This document shows positions 18,386 through 26,171 of a stretch of 64,000 nucleotides of DNA, one piece after another (positions within the stretch are counted from its first letter, which is position 1; each line of letters starts with the position of its first letter). Below the pieces are notes generated by a model. It was given only the letters and a program-made list of their open reading frames with translations. It made no database searches and had not been told where the DNA came from. This DNA comes from an uncultured Granulosicoccaceae bacterium (GTDB taxonomy: Bacteria; Pseudomonadota; Gammaproteobacteria; Granulosicoccales; Granulosicoccaceae). The DNA lies in the NCBI GenBank assembly GCA_937930305.1, contig CALGLE010000007.1:62001-126000 (forward strand), written 5' to 3'. A program made the position numbers and the translations under genes.

Positions 18386-18702
18386 TGATCAGATCCTTAC
18401 TACTTTCTATCGTGGTTTCACTAGCTGTGATTGGTTGTGCAACCGACGGCGGCGGCTCCTACAGTGGTGGTGGCTCACGCGCCGCCTCGTGTAAAGCCGG
18501 CGATCAAGCCATCGCCTCAGCCAGTCAGTGCTTACAAGATGATGCCGCGTGTTACCAATTGTCCAATGATAGCTGGTGCACCGGCGAACGCGGTTTATCC
18601 TGCCCAACCGGCTCATCCGAACTGTTAGCAGGTGCGCCCTGCCCTCGCGGCGCACGTTGTTTCAAAGCCAGTGAAAGCTTGATGTGCGCCGTAAATTATT
18701 AA
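18382..18702 (+). CDS. Small Cys-rich lipoprotein
   Basis: This 106-residue protein has a type II signal: a basic start, a hydrophobic stretch and the lipobox LAVIGC with Cys19. The mature part is Gly/Ser-rich and then contains eight further cysteines (for example ASCKAG, SQCLQDDAACYQL, WCTGERGLSCP), which suggests disulfides in the periplasm. The family is not recognised. The start overlaps the fumarase stop (ATGATGA), so either of two consecutive Met codons could be used. Confidence 0.72.
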   Translation: MMIRSLLLSIVVSLAVIGCATDGGGSYSGGGSRAASCKAGDQAIASASQCLQDDAACYQLSNDSWCTGERGLSCPTGSSELLAGAPCPRGARCFKASESLMCAVNY

Positions 18703-18790
18703 TCCGCCAAGTCGCATCTTTACAAGACGCTTAATTTAGCGGAGTTTGGAAACAGATAAGAATTTTCAGAAAAAAACCAAAGGATAAAAT

Positions 18791-19651
18791 ATGAACACTT
18801 GGAATCTTGCAAACACGCTGAAAGTACAGGCTCAGCTCAGCATTAAAACACTGTGCACCTCTTTAGTGGTAGCCACCGCAGTGCTAGGCGCGACATTCAC
18901 CATGACTTCACTCGCCGTAGCCGCTGACTTACCCGATCTCGGCGGCAAAGAAGTGGTCGTGGTTACTGAAAATGCTTATCCGCCTCTGCAATTTGTTGAC
19001 CCCAAAACAGGGGATGCCATTGGCTGGGAATACGATGCCATGAACGAATTGGCAACACGGCTTAACTTCACCGTGGTCATTCAGAACACCAGTTGGGATG
19101 CCATGATTCCGGCAGTCAGCGAAGCCCAATTTGATATTGGCATGACGGGAATTACCATCAAAGAGGAGCGCAAAGAGAAAGTGGATTTCTCCGATGCCTA
19201 CCTACGTAGCGAAATGTTCATGCTGGTGCGTGCCGATGAAGATCGCTTTGCAGACGGTGCAAGCTTTGCTGGATTCGAAGACGGCTTAGTTGGCGCACAA
19301 GCGGGCACCACGCCTTTCTACGTCGCAGTTTATGACATGTTAGACGGTGACGAAGCGAACCCTCGTATCAAGCTATTCGAAACATTTGGTGCTTCCGTGC
19401 AAGCCTTGCGGGTGGGCGATGTAGATGTGGTGTTGACCGATGGAACCGCTGGCCAAGGCTACGTAGATGCCAACCCCGATACATTCAAGTTAGTTGGGGA
19501 CTCCATGGGCACCGAAGATTTTGGATTCATTTTCCCCAAAGGATCAGAGCTCGTCGCCCCAATCAACGCAGGCATCGCAGCCATGAAAACTGATGGCACT
19601 TTGGACGCCTTGAATAAAAAGTGGTTCTTGGACTACAAAATCGGTGACTAG
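18791..19651 (+). CDS. Amino-acid ABC transporter, periplasmic substrate-binding protein
   Basis: This class 3 solute-binding protein (GlnH/HisJ/FliY-like) has 286 residues. A signal peptide spans roughly residues 1-44 and ends in SLAVAADLP; its N-terminal part is unusually long. Domain signatures are [58 protein letters not shown] and the C-terminal [12 protein letters not shown]. The ATG follows a good AAAGGAT Shine-Dalgarno. It is followed after 11 bp by its permease; the ligand is probably a polar amino acid. Confidence 0.9.
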   Translation: MNTWNLANTLKVQAQLSIKTLCTSLVVATAVLGATFTMTSLAVAADLPDLGGKEVVVVTENAYPPLQFVDPKTGDAIGWEYDAMNELATRLNFTVVIQNTSWDAMIPAVSEAQFDIGMTGITIKEERKEKVDFSDAYLRSEMFMLVRADEDRFADGASFAGFEDGLVGAQAGTTPFYVAVYDMLDGDEANPRIKLFETFGASVQALRVGDVDVVLTDGTAGQGYVDANPDTFKLVGDSMGTEDFGFIFPKGSELVAPINAGIAAMKTDGTLDALNKKWFLDYKIGD

Positions 19652-19662
19652 ATTAAGAACCA

Positions 19663-20481
19663 TTGACGTTGCTTAAAGTCAAAAGCATCCGAGCGGGTGA
19701 TACCCCACCCGCTCAAGACTTCCCCTGGTGGTTGGTAGCCACCCTACTCATCGGCGTCTATCTGGGCTGGCGTATCTACACCGATGAGTTGTATACCGAA
19801 ATATTTCGAGTCATCGCCCGAGGCGTTACTGTCACAGCTTTTGTCACACTCGTGGCATTCGCTATCGCCTCTTGCATCGGCTTGTTGTTGTCGGTCGCTG
19901 TTCTATCAAAATCCAAGGTGCTCAGACAATGCGCCAGGTTCTACATCGAAGTGGTGCGCGGCATACCCATGTTGGTGTTGCTGTTTTACATCGCCTTCGT
20001 CGGTGCGCCCGCCTTTGTCAACCTCTACAACGCCATCGTAGAGCCCATCGGATTAGAACCGCTAAGAACACGCGATATTTCCTTTTTATGGCGAGCGATC
20101 TTTGCATTAACCATTGGCTACTCAGCCTTCATCGCCGAGGTTTTCCGCGCCGGCATACAGTCCATTGATACCGGCCAAATTGAAGCCTCTAAGGCGCTCG
20201 GGTTGTCTAGCTGGCACCGCTTTCGATTTATCATTTTCCCACAAGCGATTCGCCGAATCCTGCCCCCACTGGGCAACGACTTCATCGCTATGATTAAAGA
20301 CAGTTCTTTGGTTTCAGTTTTAGGCGTTGCCGATATCACACAGTTGGCAAAAGTGTATGCCGCCGGAAGCTTTCGATTTTTTGAAACCTACAACATCGTA
20401 GCCTATGTGTATTTACTGCTGACTATTTTGTTGTCTTTGGGGTTGCGGCGGTTTGAAAGTTACCTCGCCCGTAAACACTGA
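19663..20481 (+). CDS. Amino-acid ABC transporter permease (HisM/GlnP type)
   Basis: This inner-membrane permease has 272 residues and several hydrophobic segments. The EAA loop is present as EASKALGLSSWHRFRFIIFPQA around residues 172-192, and the family segment EVVRGIPMLVLLFYIAF is clear. It starts at TTG 19663. No ATP-binding subunit lies next to it: the following gene is on the other strand and unrelated. The transporter must therefore borrow an ATPase encoded elsewhere. Confidence 0.88.
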   Translation: MTLLKVKSIRAGDTPPAQDFPWWLVATLLIGVYLGWRIYTDELYTEIFRVIARGVTVTAFVTLVAFAIASCIGLLLSVAVLSKSKVLRQCARFYIEVVRGIPMLVLLFYIAFVGAPAFVNLYNAIVEPIGLEPLRTRDISFLWRAIFALTIGYSAFIAEVFRAGIQSIDTGQIEASKALGLSSWHRFRFIIFPQAIRRILPPLGNDFIAMIKDSSLVSVLGVADITQLAKVYAAGSFRFFETYNIVAYVYLLLTILLSLGLRRFESYLARKH

Positions 20482-20506
20482 CCCCAGCACTCAGCCAGAC
20501 AAACGG

Positions 20507-20998
20507 TTATCGAATAAAGCCAACCGAAACCAACACTGATAATCGAGCGTCTCGATCACCAAACTCAGAATCATCTGACGACGAATGACCACTCAACTGG
20601 GTCAAATCCAATCCTACCGACCATCCGCCGCGTCGCGCATCTTCGAAATAGTAATTCACGTTAACGCCGTTTCCACGCCAGAAGTACGAATAGAAGGTTT
20701 GCACACCCACACTGAGTTTTTTTGTGGGTACGAGGTCTAGCCCAGCGGTAATTCCGCCAAAACCCAAAGCACCGCGCAATCGAACACGCTTCCATTGCAG
20801 GCCGGCTTGTGTGCCCAAAAAGCCGTATTGCATGCCAAGACCTACCCCGGCAAACGCGCGAATAGGATTTGGGTTTGTGGCAACCTCTTCCCGTGTTTCG
20901 CCAAAAGTAGTCCCGGGAAGCTGAGTATCCTGCGCCGAGGCGACGGAAGCGCTCAGAATACCAATCACAATGAGTAGTACGGATAGGCGGTATGGCAT
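20507..20998 (-). CDS. Small exported beta-barrel-like protein
   Basis: This 163-residue protein has a clear signal peptide (ending SASVASAQ at about residue 23). The rest is built of short alternating hydrophobic and aromatic strands such as GVGLGMQYGFLGTQAGLQW and VGVQTFYSYFW, and it ends in IR after VSVGF. This fits a small outer-membrane barrel. No family is recognised. It converges with the ABC permease gene with a gap of 25 bp. Confidence 0.65.
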   Translation of the reverse strand: MPYRLSVLLIVIGILSASVASAQDTQLPGTTFGETREEVATNPNPIRAFAGVGLGMQYGFLGTQAGLQWKRVRLRGALGFGGITAGLDLVPTKKLSVGVQTFYSYFWRGNGVNVNYYFEDARRGGWSVGLDLTQLSGHSSSDDSEFGDRDARLSVLVSVGFIR

Positions 20999-21182
20999 GG
21001 TTCGGGTGACCTTGACGCTAACGGCACGTTAAATCGCCGATGCATCATTCAACGTCATTCGACTTAAAAATAGCGATAAAAGCCAACACCTCCTGCAGTC
21101 GGCTCGATAGCATCACAACCGCAATATCCGTACCGATAAGATCGTCAAAGCAGCCCGGCCGAGAATAGCGAAAAGGGTCAGT

Positions 21183-21863
21183 TTAAGAGAGTTGAGCACG
21201 CAACTCATTAATCACCGAATCATACCGATTAGGATCAGCCTCAGAACCTGCATTGAAAATGGCTGAACCTGCCACGAAGGTATCTGCTCCCGCATCTTGA
21301 ATTTGGCGAATGTTGCCCACTTTAACCCCGCCGTCGACCTCTAATCGTATGGCTTTCCCTGTCGCATCAATGCGCTTACGCACAGATTCAATCTTGGGCA
21401 ATGTGGACGGAATAAAGGACTGCCCCCCAAACCCTGGATTCACAGACATAAGCAGCACTATATCTAGAGATTCCAGCACATGATCCAAATAATGCAGAGG
21501 GGTGGCTGGGTTAAGTACCAGCCCACACTGTAAACCGGCATCACGGATCAACTGCAACGAGCGATCAATGTGTTGTGACGCCTCAGGGTGAAACGTGATT
21601 GAAGTCGCACCAGCGGAAATAAACCCTTCAATAACTGAATCAACCGGACTCACCATTAAATGCACATCAATAGGGGCGACAACCCCGTGTTTTCTTAATG
21701 CATCACAAACCATCGGCCCAATTGTGAGGTTCGGCACATAGTGATTATCCATCACATCAAAATGAATCCAATCCGCCCCACTTTTTAGAACAGCGTCTAC
21801 CTCATCGCCCAATTTAGCGAAGTTTGCGGACAGTATTGAGGGGGCAATAATGGCAGGTGACAT
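21183..21863 (-). CDS. rpe: Ribulose-phosphate 3-epimerase
   Basis: It interconverts ribulose-5-phosphate and xylulose-5-phosphate in the pentose phosphate pathway. The 226 residues include the metal and catalytic segments [48 protein letters not shown] and RLEVDGGV. It stands alone here, without the gph-trpE linkage common in gammaproteobacteria. The stop codon is followed by ACTGACC, a motif also seen at the ends of kpsS and kpsC. Confidence 0.95.
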   Translation of the reverse strand: MSPAIIAPSILSANFAKLGDEVDAVLKSGADWIHFDVMDNHYVPNLTIGPMVCDALRKHGVVAPIDVHLMVSPVDSVIEGFISAGATSITFHPEASQHIDRSLQLIRDAGLQCGLVLNPATPLHYLDHVLESLDIVLLMSVNPGFGGQSFIPSTLPKIESVRKRIDATGKAIRLEVDGGVKVGNIRQIQDAGADTFVAGSAIFNAGSEADPNRYDSVINELRAQLS

Positions 21864-22028
21864 GTCTATTTTCTTTAGTCAGATAGGGTAAGAGAGTAAC
21901 TGTTTTAGCCATGCTATGTGAAGATAGCCAAGAAACTTGAAGTACTTCACCGCACTGGAACTTTCGCACAGGCTTTACCAACTGCCGCCGCTAAAACCAT
22001 TGTTACAAGATTACAGCAAGAGCGCTAG

Positions 22029-23264
22029 ATGTCGACTGCTCAGTCGTTTAAATCCGCTGCAGAAAACGTCCAACCCCACAGCCCTATAGACGCCGTGGAT
22101 TTGCGGCAGGCACAATCAGGCTTAACCGCGCCTGAATGTGAATGCTTAGAGGCGTTTTTCGACAGCCTAGTAAAGCAAGATGTGTTGAATGCCAGAATCT
22201 CTGACGGCAACGACGCAATGCGCTGCCAACTACAAAAGCTTAATGGTGTGCAAGAGTTTAGGGATCAAGATTCGTTACTCATCACCGCCCTAACCGCTCT
22301 GCGTAATTTAGCCTCAGAGAGGCTCGATAGTTCCACGAATTTCGGCGGTCTGACCGTTCAAATCAACACAGAAAAATACAACATAGACGTCAATTGCGTT
22401 TATGTGGAATCGGCTCACGGTGACCAATGGATAATACGAGCTCGCGAAGTTGAGGCAGTACCCACTGTATTGGACACACTAGGCTTAGGAGTTGATGAAC
22501 TACGGCACATTCGGAAAGCGCTTAATCAGCCTCGCGGATTGATCAGCATCGGAACCCCTCACCGCAAACATTTGGAAGACTGGCAACGTGCTGTCAGTCG
22601 TGAATTATGCGCTCCCGATCGAAGCACTTTATCACTCGCCCCCAGGGTGCTCGAGAATATGCCCGGTGTCTCGCAAACCGTATTACCCCCCGGTGAGCGT
22701 TGGGACCAGCAACTTTGGCAATTGGCAGGACATACGGAAGCCGATGTCATTGTCCTTTGCGATGATGGGACACACGGCTTCGCACCGGATCAGCTTGGTG
22801 TGTTGGCAGATAGCCGCTTGGTCGTGCAAATTCTGCAGACGCCTGACATCAACTCTCTTGCTAGACGCACTCCGGCAGGGTCGAGCGTGCACAGAGTTAT
22901 CATGCACCACGCAATACGAGGTTTGTGCAAAAGCTGCAGTGAACCTCACACTAACCCCTCCCGCCTAGAGTACGGATTTCTAGACCGAGCCCTACCCACA
23001 CTTTCTGATGGTGTTAGCGCTTGGTTGTCCGCTAGTCAGTCCACACAGTTTAGGAAACCAAATGGCTGTGACAGTTGCTCAGCCGAAGGCTATTCTGGTG
23101 AACTCTGTGTTGTTGACTCAGTCGGTGAACCCACAACGCTAAAGAACGTTACCGAGCTTTTGGACGAAAGCGTATTGGTAGCAACCCGTTCCTCAAACTT
23201 AATGGATATGGCGGGGCGTGGGGATGTTTGCTTGGATGAGGTAAAACGGCTTATTTCCGGCTAA
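22029..23264 (+). CDS. GspE/PilB-like pseudo-ATPase (orphan, Walker A lost)
   Basis: This 411-residue protein follows the plan of type II secretion/type IV pilus assembly ATPases, but its nucleotide site is broken. An N2-like part lies at about 105-152. LGLGVDELRHIRKALNQPRG matches the segment before the P-loop. Where GPTGSGKST is expected there is GTPHRKHL (175-182), without the Lys-Ser/Thr. The Walker B region reads ADVIVLCDD instead of DVIMVGEIRD. The zinc site survives: C300-x2-C303 and C347-x2-C350 in GCDSCSAEGYSGEL. No gsp or pil gene is nearby. The gene is full-length and open, so it is probably a non-catalytic regulatory or scaffold protein rather than a decayed gene. Confidence 0.7.
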   Translation: MSTAQSFKSAAENVQPHSPIDAVDLRQAQSGLTAPECECLEAFFDSLVKQDVLNARISDGNDAMRCQLQKLNGVQEFRDQDSLLITALTALRNLASERLDSSTNFGGLTVQINTEKYNIDVNCVYVESAHGDQWIIRAREVEAVPTVLDTLGLGVDELRHIRKALNQPRGLISIGTPHRKHLEDWQRAVSRELCAPDRSTLSLAPRVLENMPGVSQTVLPPGERWDQQLWQLAGHTEADVIVLCDDGTHGFAPDQLGVLADSRLVVQILQTPDINSLARRTPAGSSVHRVIMHHAIRGLCKSCSEPHTNPSRLEYGFLDRALPTLSDGVSAWLSASQSTQFRKPNGCDSCSAEGYSGELCVVDSVGEPTTLKNVTELLDESVLVATRSSNLMDMAGRGDVCLDEVKRLISG

Positions 23265-23449
23265 ACTGACTCCAGGAAAAGGTCGGGTATCGGGCCGATG
23301 TGAGTGTCATAGGCCGTAAGCAATTTTTAACCCGGCGTATAGATAATATCCTCTCAAACGCCTTCATCGTCACTGCCAAACACGCAAGCTTATCCGCGTT
23401 AGTGGAGCGCTTTGAGATAACAAGCTAAATTGGGATTAGAGCAACACCG

Positions 23450-23479
23450 AAGAAGGTCAGTTTAAGCTGCCTTCTTTTT
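23450..23479 (+). terminator. Rho-independent terminator of the pseudo-ATPase gene, inside the kpsS 3' end
   Basis: AAGAAGG (23450-23456) pairs with CCTTCTT (23470-23476), with an inner CAG/CTG pairing, and T residues continue on the plus strand to 23479. The right arm encodes the last Lys codons of convergent kpsS, and its stop codon lies in the loop. Confidence 0.5.
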
Positions 23480-24793
23480 ATCCTCAACCTCAGCCTCACC
23501 CGCACGCTCAACATCCAGACCACCCACAACACGTAACGTGGGTTGCTGGATTGGGTCAACACGATCAGGCACGTAGCGATGTTCTTCAGCTAAAGCGTCT
23601 GACCAACGTAGGCCTGTGACCGATGCTTTATTCAAACGCGCTGTAAAGCTGCCGTTGAGCTGATTGCTATCTACTAGGTATTGACGAAAGGCTGCAAAGA
23701 AATTCTGATTGACGGAGCCTGGGCGGCCCCAGAAGGATTCTAAAGATCGTTGTGTCGTAAGACCTGGTAAATCATAGATCGCTTTGCCCATGGTCTTCAC
23801 AGGGGTGCCATGAAACAGCGAGGACATCCCTACAGTGCTGTTTATGAGCACTGTACCTTCAGCATGCTTTAACAACGTGGGCAAACACACATCGTGTACG
23901 TAGAAAACACGGCCTTGTAAACCCAGTTCACCCACTAAATTTTCAAATAACAAGCTGTAGTCTTTATAAGCCCGATCCATCGGATGATGCTTGAACACTA
24001 TGGCTTTATTTGATGAGGCATGTCGGGCAAAAGATGTCAACACATCTCCTATAAAGTGTTCAATGGAATTAAATTTGGAATGAACGACCACTTGCATGTC
24101 GCAGTGAACTTGAAGTGGACAAACAAAATAGTTTTTATCGTACTCTGCAACCACTTGTTGCAAAACGCCATTCTCTGATCGTTGAAATCTAAGTTTTCGA
24201 AAACCACTGCGAATCCAACGAGCACCCTCTGCCACTACTTTCATCGTGCGATGGTGCTGATACTCTGGAAACCGATTTCTCCAGATTCGGCAAGCAACGT
24301 AGTAAGCGATTGAGAAGCTAGCTGATCGAAAAAATGTTTTCTTGGGTAGGACATTCTCGTTGGAAGAAATGTCATCGAATGCTGCGTCAGGGAAATCTGA
24401 AAAATCTAACTTTTGGTTTAGCATGGGCGAGTGCCCATTGACGCCATGCTCTTCTAGTGTGATGTAGTTCGGTCGAATATAGCCTTCTTCAAAGACAAAC
24501 ACGCGGATTCCGCGACGTTTTGCTACTTTCCGAGCAACTCGGTGATACGCTCTACAATCACCATATAGGTATATACGCCCGATCGATTTATTCACGATCA
24601 AACGATCGAGGTAGGAATCCCAGTCTTTAAAATTTCCTGAATAATCAATGGACTGATCGTTGTTGTAAAACAAGCGATCACCACCGTTAAAATTAACTTT
24701 CCATACGTTAAAACCGCGGTCAGTCAACTCACCAGCAAAGCGTCTAAAAAACGGGCCAATGGGGCCTTGTAAGAGCAGCACGTTAGGGTGCAT
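23462..24793 (-). CDS. kpsS: Capsular polysaccharide export/initiation protein KpsS (Kdo transferase)
   Basis: KpsS-type enzymes add the first Kdo to phosphatidylglycerol when building the poly-Kdo linker of ABC-exported capsules. This 443-residue protein starts MHPNVLLLQGPIGPFFRRFA and carries FEEGYIRP at 101-108, FKHHPMDR at 267-274 and INSTVGMSSLFHGTPV around 317-332, all diagnostic of the Capsule_synth family. The C-terminal tail is charged (EDKKKAA). It lies downstream of kpsC and a GT14 gene on the same strand. The 326-bp gap before it holds a perfect CRP site, so it may have its own promoter. Confidence 0.9.
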   Translation of the reverse strand: MHPNVLLLQGPIGPFFRRFAGELTDRGFNVWKVNFNGGDRLFYNNDQSIDYSGNFKDWDSYLDRLIVNKSIGRIYLYGDCRAYHRVARKVAKRRGIRVFVFEEGYIRPNYITLEEHGVNGHSPMLNQKLDFSDFPDAAFDDISSNENVLPKKTFFRSASFSIAYYVACRIWRNRFPEYQHHRTMKVVAEGARWIRSGFRKLRFQRSENGVLQQVVAEYDKNYFVCPLQVHCDMQVVVHSKFNSIEHFIGDVLTSFARHASSNKAIVFKHHPMDRAYKDYSLLFENLVGELGLQGRVFYVHDVCLPTLLKHAEGTVLINSTVGMSSLFHGTPVKTMGKAIYDLPGLTTQRSLESFWGRPGSVNQNFFAAFRQYLVDSNQLNGSFTARLNKASVTGLRWSDALAEEHRYVPDRVDPIQQPTLRVVGGLDVERAGEAEVEDKKKAA

Positions 24794-25119
24794 ATTGACA
24801 ACCTTTAACCATGTTTACCACTTTGGTCTGTTCCCTGTGCATCCAGCTTTCCGATGCCTTGATTGTTTGACCAGCTTTATTTTTTTTTCAGTGCTCAAGG
24901 ACCTTATAAATGTGATGCATATCACATCAATCCCAAACGCAAAGTGCTGCTGATGTGGCTTAACCCTCATCATCCCCCACTTTTGGCTCTCGCCGTATGG
25001 AGACTTGCTTTGTATCGGCAGGAAGTTTCCATAAATCCTCCTGCATACCCAACCTGTAACGGCCGAATTAACAATCTTTTGAGCCCTACTTCGCACGTTA
25101 TTTTGGCCCCCGAAATCAA
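24794..25119 (-). other. Intergenic region upstream of kpsS
   Basis: There is no convincing gene in this stretch. A minus-strand frame of 102 codons (25123-24815) is open and starts as GTGA overlapping the GT14 stop, but it has no recognisable features. The region contains the CRP palindrome at 24911-24926 and a plus-strand T9 tract at 24879-24888. It most likely holds the kpsS promoter. Confidence 0.5.
24911..24926. promoter_or_regulatory. Perfect CRP-binding palindrome TGTGA-N6-TCACA
   Basis: TGTGA (24911-24915), six bases TGCATA, then TCACA (24922-24926), flanked by AAA on the left. Both arms match the CRP consensus exactly. The centre is about 125 bp upstream of the kpsS start. A CRP family gene with a conserved recognition helix is present at 11894. 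Confidence 0.75.
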
Positions 25120-26067
25120 TCACGCGGCCCGCGCCAACACCTTATTAACAATCTCAGCATCATGATTGATATCGAATTTGCGTCCAAATAACTCATTCGA
25201 GGCATCAATATCCTCCCAATCTGACATTTCAAAGACCTTCACCCTCGGTACCGGACCCGGACGTAATATCAGCCGACCATAATCGTTGCTAGTTTTTTCT
25301 CGAAATGCCGAATTTTTAATGTAGGTTTGAAAATAACTTTCGTCGGGAATGAATGTGGTGCGCAGCACATCAAACAGTTCGTAAGCGAACGGATCGTTCC
25401 TCATATGTTCCAGCATGGCTCGGTGTAGATTGAACCAATTTGCGCCGACAGCAAAATCGTATTTTGAGAAGAATTCTTGTCGGCGTCGCAGCAGGAGTGG
25501 GTCACAAGTTCCAACATAAACCTCACCTTTCTCGCCGACTTCTGTGACATCAACCAACCAGCGCACGGCGGTTGCATCCTTGGGATGAATGGTCCCAGGG
25601 TTGCCAAATATTTTAGTGTGACCTCGATCACCCCATTGCACGATTTTCTGCGTTTTATTGAAGACTTCGTGATCTTCAATTTTCTCTGGAGGCAGCTTAC
25701 AGGCGCGAATGTAACTAATCTGATCCTCTAAGCCTTTCGCTAATCGCTCTTTAATTGCATCAGGGGATTGCAGTGGTAAGTCTTGTCCACTCAAGTTAAC
25801 AAAATAGTCCCACCGTTTATCCGCGTCGAGCAGAAAAAAGGCTGCATTGATGGATTTTCGCAAAGTCCCCGCTCCACCCCAGCCAATATTTTTATCTCTT
25901 AGAATATGAACATTATCGTGAGCCCCAAACCGTTCGATTGCAGTTGTATTGGGCTTATTGCCGTCGTCTATATCAATTAGGAATACATCCTCGGGCGAAT
26001 ACAGAGCTTCCATGAGTCTGGCCACTTGAGGGAAATTGTTATGGCAAAGAATATGGTAGGCAATCAC
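25120..26067 (-). CDS. GT14 family glycosyltransferase (Core-2/I-branching or xylosyltransferase-like)
   Basis: This 315-residue protein belongs to the Branch (Core-2/I-Branching) family, which in animals holds beta-1,6-GlcNAc transferases and peptide O-xylosyltransferases. Matching segments are the N-terminal AYHILCHNN, WGGAG (63-67), FVNLSGQDLPL (89-99), a Cys-containing GTCDPLLLRR and PDESYFQT (241-248). Bacterial members occur in polysaccharide clusters. It starts at GTG 26067, between kpsC and kpsS on the same strand. A UDP-xylose synthase nearby makes xylose transfer one plausible activity, but donor specificity cannot be read from sequence. Confidence 0.85.
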   Translation of the reverse strand: MIAYHILCHNNFPQVARLMEALYSPEDVFLIDIDDGNKPNTTAIERFGAHDNVHILRDKNIGWGGAGTLRKSINAAFFLLDADKRWDYFVNLSGQDLPLQSPDAIKERLAKGLEDQISYIRACKLPPEKIEDHEVFNKTQKIVQWGDRGHTKIFGNPGTIHPKDATAVRWLVDVTEVGEKGEVYVGTCDPLLLRRRQEFFSKYDFAVGANWFNLHRAMLEHMRNDPFAYELFDVLRTTFIPDESYFQTYIKNSAFREKTSNDYGRLILRPGPVPRVKVFEMSDWEDIDASNELFGRKFDINHDAEIVNKVLARAA

Positions 26068-26171
26068 GGGTGGGAGTCTCTAGCTGACATCATGATGAGA
26101 CATACAGATACCATGCCATTGGGAATTATTATTCATGATTCGATAAGGCAGCAACCCTGCATGGGGTCAGT

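Noticed and set aside
23265-23461. Possible gene between the pseudo-ATPase and kpsS
   Set aside because: No frame with coding features; only the terminator hairpin at the kpsS end is supported.
24815-25123. 102-codon minus-strand frame between GT14 and kpsS, starting as GTGA coupled to the GT14 stop
   Set aside because: No recognisable motif or composition typical of the neighbouring genes, and it contains the perfect CRP site; more likely a regulatory region.
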